This document shows, in pieces, positions 1 to 12,399 of a stretch of DNA of 64,000 nucleotides. Location of the stretch: positions 29,672,001 to 29,736,000 of the forward strand of contig JAMJFZ010000239.1 in assembly GCA_026225945.1 (NCBI GenBank). Reading direction: 5' to 3'. Made by a program: the position numbers and the translations under genes. The notes under the pieces were generated by a model, which searched no databases, had not been told where the DNA came from, and saw only the letters and a list, made by a program, of their open reading frames with translations. The stretch's first letter is position 1. Each line of letters opens with the position of its first letter. This DNA comes from Cricetomys ansorgei. Taxonomy: Eukaryota; Chordata; Mammalia; Rodentia; Nesomyidae.

Positions 1-411
1 GTGCACAAAATAATTATTTTAAATGTAACTAAACTTAAGCTTCTACAAAAGCCTACATTTTTCATTCTCTTGGATGGTCTGAAATATTTCTGAAGACATG
101 TTAATTACAGTAAGTTTGTAGGAAAACCATTAACATTTTCAAAAATGTGTGTTAGGTGGTATCTGAGGGAAATGGAACCACAGCAACATTCTACAACAAA
201 AAATGGAAGGCATGTGATAGCACCTCACAACATTTTAATTATGTATTTGACTTTGCTAACATTACCTTAAGTATGAATACAAGAAAGGTTCAAACTTTTT
301 GGGTGTAGAAGCCTTCTAAAATTTTCTCAAAGAGAGTTATTAGTATCCAATAATGTATTCAATAAAAGCAAAAGTAGTATGTAGATGTAAACATTGATTA
401 ATTAATTATTA
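1..411. other. AT-rich unique sequence, no feature seen
   Basis: No repeat or exon-like structure recognised. The stretch ends in an ATTAATTA-type run that abuts the composite repeat to its right. Confidence 0.4.
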
Positions 412-1042
412 TTGTGGGTTCGTGGCAGAAGATAGTTTATTCTTTACTAATTCAATACCAGGTCCTAGAGTGTTTCAGCCTCTGTACAATTTAATTTTAA
501 GCATAGACCTAGAAGGTTTCAGCCTCTGTATAATCTAATCCGCAAACGTAAACCTAGAACATTTCAGCCTCCGAGACTTAGTGCTGACTGAGCTCACTCT
601 AACTAGCTATCTTCTGGATTATCTCTTTTCACTCTGAGATATGTGAACTCTGAACTGTAAGTCACAAACCATCTGTTTCTGACTGTCTGCTTTTTCTCTC
701 AGCTTATTCTGGACTGGCTCTGCTCTTCTTGGCTTCTCCTCTGCTTCTACCCTGCTTCTCTCTCTGAGCCCTGCTTCTACTCTGAGTTCTGCATCTCTCT
801 GAACTAATTCCCCTCCTGTAAACTGAGATCCTCCTTTTATATCCGAAGAGGTGAGATTAACGGCATACATTACATTGCCTTAACCACAGAAATCCCTTTC
901 ACCTAGCCTTAGCACAGAGGATAGCATTAGTCTGACTTACATTCTTTCTACATTCCATATGGATCACACAAGCCTCTGAATGTGATCCTTTACTAGACCA
1001 GACATGCTGCTGGATTAAAGGATTAAATGTTCTTCTACAACA
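412..1042 (-). mobile_element. Unclassified composite interspersed repeat, copy 1
   Basis: Read on the minus strand, it opens with TGTTGTAGAAG. A diverged B1-like stretch follows, then a TATAAAA-like motif (835-841) and a purine-rich body of repeated GAAGCAGAG-type words. It closes with three imperfect 44-45-bp units and an AATAATAA-type tail. A copy at 18851-19368 shares the start, the purine body and the end, so this is a dispersed family, not chance. It could be an LTR (TG start, TATA, an AATAAA near the end) or an SVA-like composite retroposon. No target-site duplication is convincing. The 83-residue open frame across the body is rich in repeated Glu/Arg/Ala words and reflects the purine repeats, not a protein. 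Confidence 0.6.
464..595 (-). repeat. 44-45-bp tandem repeat, about 3 units
   Basis: The word CCTAGA begins at 464, 508 and 553, each time followed by TTTCAGCCTC. This gives periods of 44 and 45 bp. The second copy of the host repeat has only one such unit, so unit number varies within the family. Confidence 0.8.
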
Positions 1043-1284
1043 GTATGCTTAATAAACAGCAAAATGTAAAAATACAATTAAGAAGAAACATGTATGGATT
1101 TTATGGTTAGTTAACCCTTTCCCTTAAATTAACTTTAAAAAACAAAATATCATTTTAATTTTGTCATATTTATGGCAATGTCAAATTGTATCTAAACACT
1201 TCTTGTTAACCTATCAGAGTTTTCAAAGAATTATAAATTATAATATCTATATGTAAATAAGCAAATGAGACTTGCAAGATCTAG
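1043..1284. other. Unique AT-rich sequence
   Basis: Nothing recognised. Confidence 0.4.
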
Positions 1285-1490
1285 AAATATGGGGAATGGA
1301 GAGAAGCCTCGGTGGTAAAGATGCCCACAGTTCTTCCAGTGTTTGGTCCCCAGTATTCATGTTGGGTGGTACACACCTGCCTATAACCCCAGCTCCAGGG
1401 GATCTGGCTCCCCTCTGGCCTCCACAGACACTGCACACAACGACACACATACAAATGCAAAAAATAAGATTAAAGATAAATCTTAAAATC
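1285..1490 (+). mobile_element. B3/B2-type SINE
   Basis: A diverged tRNA-like head (GGAGAGAAGCCTCGGTGGTA) is followed by 'TTTGGTCCCCAGTATTCATG' and 'AGCTCCAGGGGATCTGGC', then CTCTGGCCTCCACAGACAC and an A-rich tail. This is the order of a rodent B3 element. Many substitutions show it is old. Both open frames over it are repeat-derived. Confidence 0.85.
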
Positions 1491-1704
1491 TAGGAATATG
1501 GTTTGGGAAGGTTTTGTAAAGAACCCCTCATTACAAAAGTAGACTATAGTGTTTTACAATACAAACTGAAATCCAAAATAAATAAATGTATCTTCTTTTA
1601 AATCCAGATACTTTTATATTAAATATTTGGGCTATACCCCTTAGAAGATCACAAATAGAAATAAGAAAAATGAGTATATACTAAGCAATAAGTCAAAATT
1701 TTAT

Positions 1705-1798
1705 GTTGAGAGGATTAGGTCCTGCTATGTAGCACAGACTGTCATGAATTTTCAGGCCTCATGCCTCAGGAATACAAGTGTGCCTCACCATGTTCTCT
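1705..1798 (-). mobile_element. Degenerate B1 SINE, antisense
   Basis: The order CCTGCTATGTAGCACAGACTG, CAGGCCTCATGCCTCAGGAA, TACAAGTGTGCCTCACCATG matches the reverse complement of B1, with large losses in the middle. Confidence 0.6.
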
Positions 1799-1799
1799 G

Positions 1800-2785
1800 T
1801 GTAATATGTTTTTACGCATACTGACTTGTGTAATCCTTGTACTCTTGCTACAAAGTAGATGGCAAGAGTCCTGTGTTACAATGAATTTGAGACCCAGACT
1901 ATAACATACATGACACAACTGCTAATTTCAACTCATGATGTCTTTGCTGAGTCAAGTTTAGAACTTGGAATTGTCTTTTTTTTCTGCTCTGTGATTTTCT
2001 ACAGTAGCTGTTGCATTCTTCAATGTGGAGTTTTTTTTTTTTTTTTTTCAGATAGCATGAACAATTATTCTCTGCATTGAATCGTCCTAAACAAGCCACT
2101 CTACTTTAGAGTCAATTAGTCCAAAACTACAATATGGGGAGTTATGTATTTAGAGAGGTAGTGATACCGAGAAGAAAAGGAGAAAAAAATCTTCGGTGAA
2201 ATCATGGTTTCAGTTTAATGTGCATTTATCAATACCTACCTGACAACAGAATTCTGTTATCTTTTCTGTTTTCACTCCAGCATTCACGCTCCTAACTTCT
2301 CTAACTTCACCAAAATAAGGCTACCTCATACCTGTTGCCTGATGGAAGTGACATTCAAGACATTTTCTATACCTCTAGAGCTTCCATTTCTAGTTATATC
2401 TCCACATTACCTTTCTTATATTCTGTTAAATATATCTAAATGCAGGTTCCTCTTATCCAATTGTCATTAAGATACTGATATACATACAATCAAAACAGAA
2501 ATCCTTAGCTGTTCACATGCTCTATCTTTAGAACAACTTTCTGTTGTTACAGTCCACTGGCAAAAATTGTATAAGCTATATTTGTTGAAAAATATTTTGT
2601 ATAAAACAATAAATTCATAAAGCATAGTTAGACCTTGCATGATGGTTCTGTATACTGGTAAATTTGCATCGCAACATTGTTATAACTGTGGTACCTGTCA
2701 TACCAATTGACATTCTCACGTGTCTTTAAGTATATTTGGTTAATTGAAGTTTACATATATTTTGTTCATATTTGTGCTTTTTTAA
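1800..2785. other. Unique AT-rich sequence with a poly-T run
   Basis: An uninterrupted T run of about 19 lies at 2031-2049. The rest is AT-rich and unrecognised. The short open frames on both strands cross the T run and look like chance. Confidence 0.4.
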
Positions 2786-2789
2786 ATTA

Positions 2790-3300
2790 GTTCTTTAATA
2801 ACACTGTTTAACATTTGTTATCATGTTCACCCTCCCCCTTCCAACTCTGCTCTGTTCTTCCCCTTCCCAATCAACTTTGTGTTGGATTTTTTTCCCCTGA
2901 TGAAGGTGTATTGGTACTGCCTAAATATCCTTAGATGTGTGATCTTCTACTTGAGGGTAGTTTGATCATCAGGGTCTACATTTTTAAAGAAAACTGACTC
3001 TTCTCCCACAAGCTAGCAATTTCTAATGGCTCTTTGACTAGGGGTGGATCATTGTGCCCAACTCTGCTCTCCATGCTGAAACTTGTTTTGAGTTGGGCTT
3101 GCCCAGATCTTGTGCAAGCTATCATGCCTGCTGGAAGCTCATTAGTGCAACTGCCCTTCGAGTCTAGAAGATACTCTTTTTCCACCTGAGGTTCTTACAA
3201 GTTTTTCTACTTCCTCTATGATCCATGATTCTTAGGAGGAGGGGGTGCAATATGTATGCTCCATTTATGATTGAATATCCTGCAGGAGTGATAATTCTAA
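2790..3300 (-). mobile_element. L1 (Lx-type) 3'UTR fragment, antisense
   Basis: It carries the landmark blocks of this rodent L1 3'UTR in antisense: 'AAAGAAAACTGACTC', 'CTCTCCATGCTG', 'CAGATCTTGTGCAAGCT', 'TGATCCATGATTCTTAGGAG' and a GGAGGGGGTG stretch. Diverged and 5'-truncated. The 69-aa frame here is within this repeat. Confidence 0.75.
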
Positions 3301-6124
3301 ATTCAGAATCTCTTTTTATAATTTTCAATGATCATATTTTATTTGCTTTATTCATCATGTTTGTAATTGGTTTTAACACCAAAATATTCAGTTTGCTGGA
3401 TTATCAAAAGTTACATATAAGTTTCTTGTTGCTCTAATCAAGAAATAAAAAAATATTAAAAAGGGAGCATTCCATTTATAGAAAGTATTTTGTATATTTC
3501 AGATCTGTTAAAGAAAGCTTTCTGTTACTTTTTAATTTGGATCAATGTAGTGACTATTTATAAAACATAATAATTTCTTTAGGATGAATAATAATTGATG
3601 TTAAGAAAAGTTTAATGAAATGAAATGTTTATGCATGACATATGGCTTAAAGCACACAGAAATATTTGCAAATATTTGTTTTAAAGCAGAAAGTGTAGGG
3701 AGTAATGATTGGGGGGGGGCTGTCCTAGGGTGTTTCAATAACAAACACATAATCCCCAAAAGATTACAGATAAGGAAACTAGTCATATTGGTCACACAAC
3801 ATTACAAAGTTGATTTCCTTTTTAAATAACAAACTGGAATACAAGGCCAATGAAGTTGAAAGCTTGTATTAAAATTCTGATATGAGAAATAATTGATAGC
3901 TAGAATCTTGCTTACTATGTCCATGTAATGACAATCATCATTATCACTGACAGTTTAAAACTGGGTGATCGCTTTTGAAAGTCACATTTTCTTTCGTTCA
4001 TCACAGGAGAGAAACCATATCTCTGAGCTATCACAACATTTCCTATGGTAAAATTGAAAGATTACTGTGGTTATGCCCAAACTGGAAGTCAAGATCCCTT
4101 CAGTTTAATAAGTGTCATCAAAGGGACCACAAAAAGTCAGTTTAAGATGAGGAAAATTGCAATGATTCCCATCAAATAATGAGATAAGCCACAGTTTGAA
4201 AATTATTCAAATATGAATGTTTTCAAGACATAATTTGGACATAGATATGTGTAACCCTTTTTGACTCAAAATGTGTGACCTCTGGATTCAGTGAAATTAA
4301 TATATACTTAAGTAATTCAATAACAGTTTTTTTTCTCTTCATAACATATGTATCTAGGGACAAAACTTTAAATGGAAATATAATCAAAACAGAAAATAAA
4401 GCAAGAGTGAAAAGGAAATATCTACAAAAAATTATCCATATCCAAAAGCGATACAAAATAATAATTCTACTTTTTGCCTTTTAAAAATAGTCGTATTCCA
4501 TTGAGAAACTAGCTTTGCCAAAGATTCTATGTAGTGTCTGATGCTTTTATCTATTATTCTATAGAACTAAGACTCTGCCTATCATGACAACACATAATAC
4601 ATACTTTCTATAAACTTGCATACAATACTATGTGTGTACATGTAGAAAACTAACATAAAAGAAATGCACACGAGCAAACAGAGAAACAGTATTATTGTGG
4701 TCTTTATATTGTTCTCAAAGTCAATATAACGCTGCTGTGAGTTCTTCAACAGGATTGATAGCGTGGGTGGGGAGGGGTCCCTGCACTGTTCAAGAACAAA
4801 TCCCAAGAGGGCAGCTACTACAACTTCTAACACTTTATTATTGGTTAATTTGGGGCTTCTTTCACTAAGATGACATAGTTAGAAGGATGTCAGTGCACAA
4901 ATCAATACCTAGGGCCTTGCATTGATGTGTCTGAAACCTGAAACAACAGCTGTGTCTACAACCATCTCCCAAGTCGCCAGGATACTAATTATGGTGAGCG
5001 GGCTGTATTTGGAAGATTATTCTTGAAGAAAATTTCGACCTCTACATACACAACTCAGACGGCTTGCGGCATACTCAGAAGCGTTTCCGTTGTCTTTCCC
5101 TGACAGCCTTGGCTTCATCCTTCTGTTGTCAGAAATGTGCACAGATCCTGTTCAGAGTGAAATTGAAACACACGTACAATTCAGCTTGAGCAATAAGAAC
5201 AAGTAGCAAAATTATTAAAACAGATAATGCTGGCAAATTTGATGGATTCTAATTCTAGTTTGTGTTAAAAAAATTCTCACAAAAGCTTCTGGAGTCTCCC
5301 AGATGGATGAATTTTGCAGATATTTGAAGAGATATGTTAAAATTTTCTCAAATTTTAACTCAAGGAATTGTTCAAGAATACGATCACTCTGATAAGTTAT
5401 AAGAATTTAAATAATTGAAATCGACATATTCTGAGTCTGCTCAGACTATGCTTTACATAGCATAATAGCATCATTTCATCAGGTGAAAACGTTGTGAGAC
5501 TTCATGTGAACCATGAAAACGACTGTACATATAAAGCTATAGAAAAAGAAAATATAACAGATTATATAAACAAACACATAATGATAGAAATATACATTAA
5601 AACACATACACATAAGTATGCATTATTATGATAATATTAAGATTAAATACTACATTTGGAAAATTAAATTTTCCACTATCTTATTTTTCAAATAAAACAT
5701 ATATATAACTGTCCTAATTCCTTAAGAAAAAGAATCTCTAAACTCTAAGCCTTCATATACATACTAAGTAACTGACATTCCTTCTATGCATTTTAAACTT
5801 TTGCTTTGCAGTGGCTTCAAAGCAGGGTTGGTTATCTTTTCTCTTATTGTTTCACTAAAATAAAGGTTTATTTAAAGAGAGAAGTAAGTCTTGTTCATTT
5901 TATAATTGTAGTTCCCAGCAAGCTGCACATGTTATATCTTTATCTTTGGTAATAGTCATATTTAGATTTTATTGCTTGGAGATGGAGTATTTCCATCCCT
6001 CATGTTCTAAAATATTGTCACTCTTATTTTGTTAAAAGGTAAGTGAGCCTCAATTTGAGGACTTACAATGTAGATGATAGGTTTTCCTTTGAATATTCAG
6101 TATCATGCTAAGGTTAGATGTTTA
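3301..6124. other. Unique AT-rich sequence, no feature seen
   Basis: Nothing recognisable apart from a short G run at about 3711-3719. A slightly less AT-rich part at about 4840-5170 has no repeat match I know. Small open frames show no family motif. Confidence 0.35.
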
Positions 6125-6125
6125 T

Positions 6126-6410
6126 TAAAAATAAAAAGGGGGGTCTGAGGAGATAGACATACAAGCATAAAGGCCTGAGTTCAATTGCCCAATAAATCCT
6201 ATGGAGTCAGACAGTTTCTGTAATCCCATAGTTAGTAGAGGAAAACAGATGGATCTTGGGGGTTTGCCAGCAGACCAGTCTAGCTGCAGGTTCAACGAGA
6301 GACCGCTTTTCAAAACTAAGATAGGGAAGTAATTGAGGAAAACATGTAACACTGACCTGTGGTCTCTACAAGCACACATATGCTCACATGCTCACCCACA
6401 CAGAAAACTG
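6126..6410 (+). mobile_element. B4 (ID-B1 fusion) SINE
   Basis: An ID-like head (CTGAGGAGATAGACATACAAG, GCCTGAGTTCAATTGCC) runs into a B1-like middle (TGTAATCCCATAGTTAGTAG, CAGGTTCAACGAGAGACC). It ends with the B4 tail 'GACCTGTGGTCTCTACAAGC' and CA-rich sequence. The order is diagnostic of B4. Confidence 0.85.
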
Positions 6411-6644
6411 AAGCATGGTTATATAGTGAGCACGCATCACCCTATAAAGGTTGAGATAGCTCTTTTGAGAGTGAGTCACAGCTGAGTAAAGAGCAGGGTA
6501 GCCAAAGCTGACCAACCTGACTGTGGATGCTCAAATCTATTAGAAACAGTGGGTCCTTTCTAGGCACAGAATTCAAAATATCAGTATAATAAAATATGAT
6601 TCCTAAAGCTATGAAAAGCTATTTAATGATCTTAATTATTTTAG

Positions 6645-6860
6645 TTAATTAATTGTAAATATATGTATATTTATTTATGTATTTATTGGATGCGTGGATA
6701 TGTGCTTGCCGTAGCACACATGCAAAGGTTACAGGACAATGTGTGAGAGTTGGTTCTACCCTTCCACCCCTGTATCTTACTGGTGAAACTCAGGATGTCA
6801 TGCAGTCAATTATCTGATGAGCATCCACAGACCCAATTCTGACCCTTTAGGCAATAACTG
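6645..6860 (-). mobile_element. tRNA-derived SINE of the RSINE1/B4 class, antisense
   Basis: A TG/AT-rich left end is followed by 'ACAGGACAATGTGTGAGAG', TTGGTTCTACCCTTCCACC, 'CTCAGGATGTCATGCAG' and GATGAGCATCCACAGACCC. This matches the same family seen at 63540-63725. Family naming is from memory and less certain than membership of the group. Confidence 0.6.
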
Positions 6861-8055
6861 CTGGAGTTGATTTCCAGACTAAGTGAGTATTACAAGGGAT
6901 GAAAGGGAGAAAGAATCCTAACAATCTATCTAGGAAGTTTCTAGAAAGCTAGGCTATCTGTGAAAACAATCATTTTTAAATGTTTCTTTTCCTTTCCATC
7001 TACCCACCCAATTCAGTAGTTAGAAAAGGGAGTATTTAAGTATCACAACAACCCTTAAGTCTGCCTCAATTTGAGTCAGTGAATTAATTTTTTACAGAAC
7101 ATATTTCTAGTAAAAAAAACCTATCTGTGAAAATAGAAGATGAAAGCAATTTCAGAATTTTTAATCAACTTTTCCCGTTACTTGTATTAAAATTATTGCA
7201 AGATTTTGGGGAAAGAATGCCAGTTAATAACAATCTTAAAGAATAAACTACTGATGAGCCTAGTTACCTATTTATTTATAATATATAGACACTATTACCT
7301 AAATGTTTAGGTTCTAGTTAAATATACTCCTCAATTGTTATTTTATTTTAAAGCACAATTCTGGCCAACGGTGAGGATGTACCTGGTAAAAGTGTTCTTG
7401 GGGGCATAATCGCAGAACAGCATAACGATATCACTCAATAGAAGACAGGGAGAGCCATTGACCTCTGGTTTCTCTCTTTAAAACAACTGGACTCCATCTT
7501 CACAATTCACACAGTGATCTTATGAGATCCTGACCTCCTCTCCAAGTCTCATCCTAAAACACCACATTTGACATTTGACATCTTCATACACTCCAGTACT
7601 CTCAACGACATGAAATTTGAACATTTCAAATAAGCACAAACATACTGAAAGATATTCAAGAATAGGAAATCACATATCACAAAATGGGAAAATTTTTGTT
7701 AAACAATCCTTCTTTTCACTATACTTGAAACTCTTAGAAAGTTGAAATTGTTTAATTGAAATCATTTAATATAAAGTTTAAGGATCCCATGTATCCCATG
7801 TACTTAAGTACATATAAGTACAATGCTATTTTCATAAACTATTTATTTTGAAGTGTTGATGATTAACAGAAGAGAAAAGATGAGCTATTTATACCTTGAA
7901 GAAAAATAGCCTTCAACAGTCATGGTCTAACAACACCAGGTGTTGTCAACTAAGGAAAGAAAGTAAAAACCTGGGCTTGAACTAAGCTGATGAGAATCTG
8001 AAGAAGAGATCAAGATAAAGGGGGAAACTTTTGAATTGAGGGGTCCTTGGTTCTT
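6861..8055. other. Unique sequence, no feature seen
   Basis: AT-rich with no recognisable repeat or exon. Confidence 0.35.
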
Positions 8056-8057
8056 AA

Positions 8058-8180
8058 TCCAAGCTATATGCCTGTTTCACTGAATGATTAGAGTATGTTT
8101 CTAAGCCATTTTCAAGCTCAGTTCTTTGTAAGTAAAATCTGGAAATAATCACCTTCCTTCATGGGTTTTGCTAACAACTT
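8058..8180 (+). mobile_element. MIR SINE fragment
   Basis: 'AAGCTCAGTTCTTTGTAAG', TAAAATCTGGAAATAATCACC and TTCCTTCATGGG align in order with the MIR block 'CTCAGTTTCCTCATCTGTAAAATGGGATAATA'. Strongly diverged, as expected for MIR. Confidence 0.55.
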
Positions 8181-8694
8181 CAACTTTTCCTGGCAGTAAA
8201 AGTTGTTAAATAAGATCTTTAGTAAAGTGTAGAGCGGGTGGTCTTGGCATACAGAGAATAGATATAGAAGAGGGCAAGCCGCTTATAAACATTGACTTGT
8301 GAGAAATTAGTAGCCTTGGATGTCAGGTGAATTGAATTTTTCCAATGAAGGAGATAACTCTGCTGAAGTCAGGTTCTTAGAAAATTTGAAAGTTTGAAAA
8401 TGTCACCAAAAATCTTTGGCAAAAAGTTAATAAGTGATTTTTTTAAAAGCTATTGAATATAAAGTACAAAGTGTATTGGAATGTTTTTAAGGTTCTCCGG
8501 TGCTTTCATTCAATCAATGGATCAGATTTACATGGCTGCTGAACTAGGAGTTCCAAAGTGGGAGCCTATCATAAAAACAGAAACACAAAATTTCATTGCA
8601 AAATACATCCCCATTGGCTGAAAACTACCTTTAAATTGAGGAAAGCTGTTCAAATCAGCTGTAAAGAACATGATTTCTCCATAAGAGATCACGT

Positions 8695-8790
8695 TCACAA
8701 CCAAGCATGGTAGTACATGCCTGTACTAGGGGGCAGGGAGGTACTGTGGGAGGAGGGTAATGAGGTCCAGGTAAGTATGGGACAGAGAAA
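8695..8790 (+). mobile_element. Degenerate B1-like SINE
   Basis: 'CCAAGCATGGTAGTACATGC' CTGTACTAGGGGGCAGGGAGG resembles the left part of B1. The right part is poorly preserved. Confidence 0.5.
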
Positions 8791-8986
8791 GATGGAGAAG
8801 AGAGGAAATAGACCACTTATGTCCTTAAGAGAAATTACTTACTTGAACTTTGTAAACAACACTTCTCTAAAATGAATATATGGTATACATACTTTGGTTT
8901 CATCTTAATCCTAATTGTGTATACCTAATTGATGATTTATAAATACTATATAGTTCAATATATTACTTTAAAAATAAAACTCAATG

Positions 8987-8988
<2 letters not shown>

Positions 8989-9030
<42 letters not shown>
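8989..9030. repeat. (AT)n microsatellite
   Basis: About 21 uninterrupted AT dinucleotides. Confidence 0.97.
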
Positions 9031-9033
<3 letters not shown>

Positions 9034-9244
9034 TTCAACTTGAATGTTCTTATCTACGGATACTTGGAATATTTAAAAATCTACTTATAGAAGAATTAGG
9101 CAAAGATGTTATCACAACTGTCATTTTTAGTATGGACTAATATGACTAATAGATATTTTTAGCTTGGCATAACTAGCTGCTCCATAGTTCTTAGTTGACA
9201 AAGGACAGTGGTTTAATTGACTTAATTTGCTTCATGTTTTGGAT

Positions 9245-9395
9245 AAGTCACAAATTGTGAACTAAACCATTTCAGCCTTTGACATTCCTCATGTGCAAAA
9301 TATAAAATAGTAATAATATTTGTCTCCTAGGGGAACTATGAAGATGTAGCCAGGTTCCTATGTGAGTCCTTTAGAAGGTTCCCTGGAATGTAGCA
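9245..9395 (+). mobile_element. MIR SINE fragment
   Basis: 'CAGCCTTTGACATTCCTCATG', TGCAAAATATAAAATAGTAAT and 'TGTCTCCTAGGGGAACTATG' follow the MIR core-to-tail order. Confidence 0.6.
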
Positions 9396-9399
9396 TGTC

Positions 9400-11140
9400 C
9401 CCACTTGACTTTTAAGAGCTTTGAATATTACCAGTTATGGGTACTTTGTCTTCTAATTGCAGCTCTGAAGTTTGTGATGAATTTTAACTGTTTGGTTGCA
9501 TGAAATCTAAAGGAAATCACTATGCCCATTGACAATGAGTGTAAAAACATACTGTATAAAAAACTGTGAACAAGAGTAGGTATTGTGAAGTCTACATTAT
9601 GATATCAGATGCTTATAATTATTATCTAACACTTGTAGAATATTTTAACTTTGTTACTATCATGATTCAGTAAGGAAATAATTTTAAAATCTGTGTTCAA
9701 TATATCCCCAAAGTCTATTTTATTATTAAAAATAATTTATAAGAAAATTAATAAGGGAAACAAAATGCTTTATTTAAACTGTAAGCATAGCAATTTATTT
9801 CCTCTTTACAGAGGTTTGAAATGTTTTAGTAATCAATGTATAGTAATAAAGTTGGTATGTTACACAACAGAAACAAGAACTATAGTCACATGACCCTGAT
9901 TCCAATTGCTGATAGCACCACCTTCTCAATAGCAAAATGTTTCATGAGTAAATAATTAAGAATTTACAGATTGATCTAATGTTGATCTCTCATTACTTTA
10001 ACAAAAACAACTACAAAGTTAATAGACCATAACTTCTAATAATACATAAATATTTTAAAAGTTTACAAAATGTTCACATCTGATAACTGGCATATCCAAC
10101 TAAACTAAATAGTTAGGAGAGAGAGGTCTAATAAACAGGTCCAGTCAACTGATCCCTGGGCCAGTGGTTTTCAAATTTATATTTTCTTAACTGCTATAGT
10201 TTCTGGATACAAAGAATTATATCTGTAATTACTGAACGCATATGAAACATAAAAAGCTGAGTCTGGGAAGAAAATGTGGTGTTGAAATTCAAAATGCAGT
10301 GGAATTTCAAATAATAACAGCTTGGGCCTGTAGGTTGTCACTTCATATAGGCAACAATGATTTCCACTGTATTTTGGGTTGACATAATTTATTAAAACCT
10401 CTCAACATATACAAAATAAAATTATGATAAGCTCCAAAATCCAACACAGGAGGCATTAGCATGAAATATTTATGTCATAATTTTCCTTAGAGAGCCAGGA
10501 AAAAAAGAAACTTATGAAAAATGAGAAAAGTTCAAAAAAAGTCATTTCAACATCCCGCTATAGTGAAAGATCGTTTTCAAGCATTCCCATTCAGATGTTT
10601 TTATAATTGCAAGGATCCTGCAGTGTTGTGCATTTCCCCAGGTCTCCAGTGGCTGTCTCCAGAAGGTGGTGACTGCCTCTGACTGACTGCTTGCTTGCTT
10701 TTATTTTCATTTCCTGTATGAGAGTGAGATTGCTGTTTGGGGACAGTTAAATCTACTTCAACCATAAGAATCATTTGTCCCATGTGGAGGCAGCTTCGAG
10801 GAATAGCTTTTCATTTCTTCTCCACCCCGCTTTTACAATTGCACTGCTTAGCATGATGGGGTTCATTTGGGGTCCCCCTCTGTGTGTCACACCCTTCCTT
10901 TCTTGGTACTCAAGCTAACATTTAAGGCATTGGGGTCCTGCTGGCATTTTGAGAGGGACTGTCATCTGTAGAGTGGGTTTGCCTCTGAGTGGCCTGTTTC
11001 TTCATTATGTGCTTGTTGTTGAATATGTACTGCAGCCTGCAGGATGGAGAAAGGGGTGAGGACGGGCCTCACTCACCTAACACAATCATTATGTCTTTAT
11101 TTCTTTAGCAAGACAAAATCGAGTTTTAAAAATGTTAGGA
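9400..11140. other. Unique sequence, moderately GC-richer at 10600-11090
   Basis: No repeat is recognised. The part at 10600-11090 is less AT-rich than its surroundings and has no SINE or L1 match I know. It could be conserved non-coding DNA or an old unrecognised repeat. Confidence 0.3.
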
Positions 11141-11149
11141 AAAAAAATG

Positions 11150-11340
11150 ATTTCTTTGTTTCTCTTGTTGATTTCCTTCTTTATTTTTTAAGTTAGCTTA
11201 CAGAATAACGGGTTTCATTATGGCATTTTTTCACACAAATGCATCATTATTCTCTGTTCTTGTTCACTCCCCTTGGGATCAATTTCTTGATAACAGTTTC
11301 ATAGTTTTCTCACCAGTGAAGAAATTCTCTGTTATTTAAT
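11150..11340 (-). mobile_element. Possible L1 3'UTR-like fragment, antisense
   Basis: 'GGGTTTCATTATGGCATTTT' TCACACAAATGCATCATTAT and TGTTCACTCCCCTTGGGATC resemble a block common near rodent L1 3' ends. The match is loose. Confidence 0.4.
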
Positions 11341-11344
11341 GGCT

Positions 11345-12185
11345 CAGTATTGGATACAAATTAGCTCTGAGCAATGCGTTATGAAACAAAAAAAATATGC
11401 ATTACACGCATTACTGTGGGTTTTGATTTAGTTTTCATCAGTGAAACAAAAGGAAAATACCCACCAAAAATCTAATGAATGTTGAGATTCACATTTACCA
11501 AGAGAAAAAGCACTGGGAGGAGGACTGGCTAGAGGTAATTTTCTCTTATTATGATTGTAATTTAAATGGTTGTCAAAGATACCAATGTGCAAGAATGAGA
11601 AGTTTGTATTTAGAAACTAGAGGTTTACCTATTTGGAAAGTTGGATTTATCTTTAAGACTAAAAAACAAATTCGTTAACGAAGGGCACTATTTGAAACAA
11701 GTTTTCAAAGGTAAGAAGATATTTTCCAGTAAGAAACTACGAGTGGACAATGTTTAAAAAATTCCTGATAAGAAGATACATTTTCCAAATGTCTAAAGCT
11801 CTAAAAATATGTTCTGAATAAGAAGACTTGATGGGTTTGTCTTGGTTTGTGTTGGCAAAGCACTCATTACTATCACTGAAATATATCTCCAATCACATCT
11901 TAAAGAATCACGTTTATGATATTAATAGTTTCAATATTCTCGTATTATGAGGGTGGCCAATGTTATAGGTTCCTTATTTAGTATATAACTATGAAATTTA
12001 TTGTTTTAAATTATTTTAAATTCTTATATAAAAAATTTTTGAAAGAAAAAAAACAAACCACACATCCCCAAATTAACCAGATTCAGTAAATTTCTATACA
12101 GTTAGAGGAAGCATTCAGGACAGCACCTGTGGCAATTCACATGGGATTTTATGCGTGATATATTTAATTGATTATATGAACTGTA
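11345..12185. other. Unique AT-rich sequence
   Basis: Nothing recognised. Short open frames look like chance. Confidence 0.35.
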
Positions 12186-12189
12186 CTTT

Positions 12190-12396
12190 GGACTGGAGAG
12201 ATGTCTCAGTGGTTAAAAGCACTGACTGCTCTTCCCAACTACCCAGATTCAACTGCTAGCACCCATATGGCAGTTCAGGGCCATCTGTGCTTTCAAACTC
12301 AGAGGATCTGAAACCCTCTCCTGGCGTCTCCAGGAGCTGCATGCACACGGTGCACAGACATACTTTCAGGCAAACACGCACACACATCACAGTTGT
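12190..12396 (+). mobile_element. B3/B2-type SINE
   Basis: Clear head 'GGACTGGAGAGATGTCTCAG' TGGTTAAAAGCACTGACTGC with A- and B-box remnants, then 'CTAGCACCCATATGGCAG', 'CTCAGAGGATCTGAAACC' and a CA-rich end. Better preserved than most SINEs here. Confidence 0.9.
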
Positions 12397-12399
12397 TCT

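Noticed and set aside
464..595. CRISPR-like regularly spaced repeat
   Set aside because: Units are contiguous 44-45-bp tandem repeats without unique spacers, in a mammalian genome.
10160..10240. Possible hAT transposon end (CAGTGGTTTTCAAA)
   Set aside because: Only the first ~14 bases resemble a Charlie/MER terminus and no matching second end was found.
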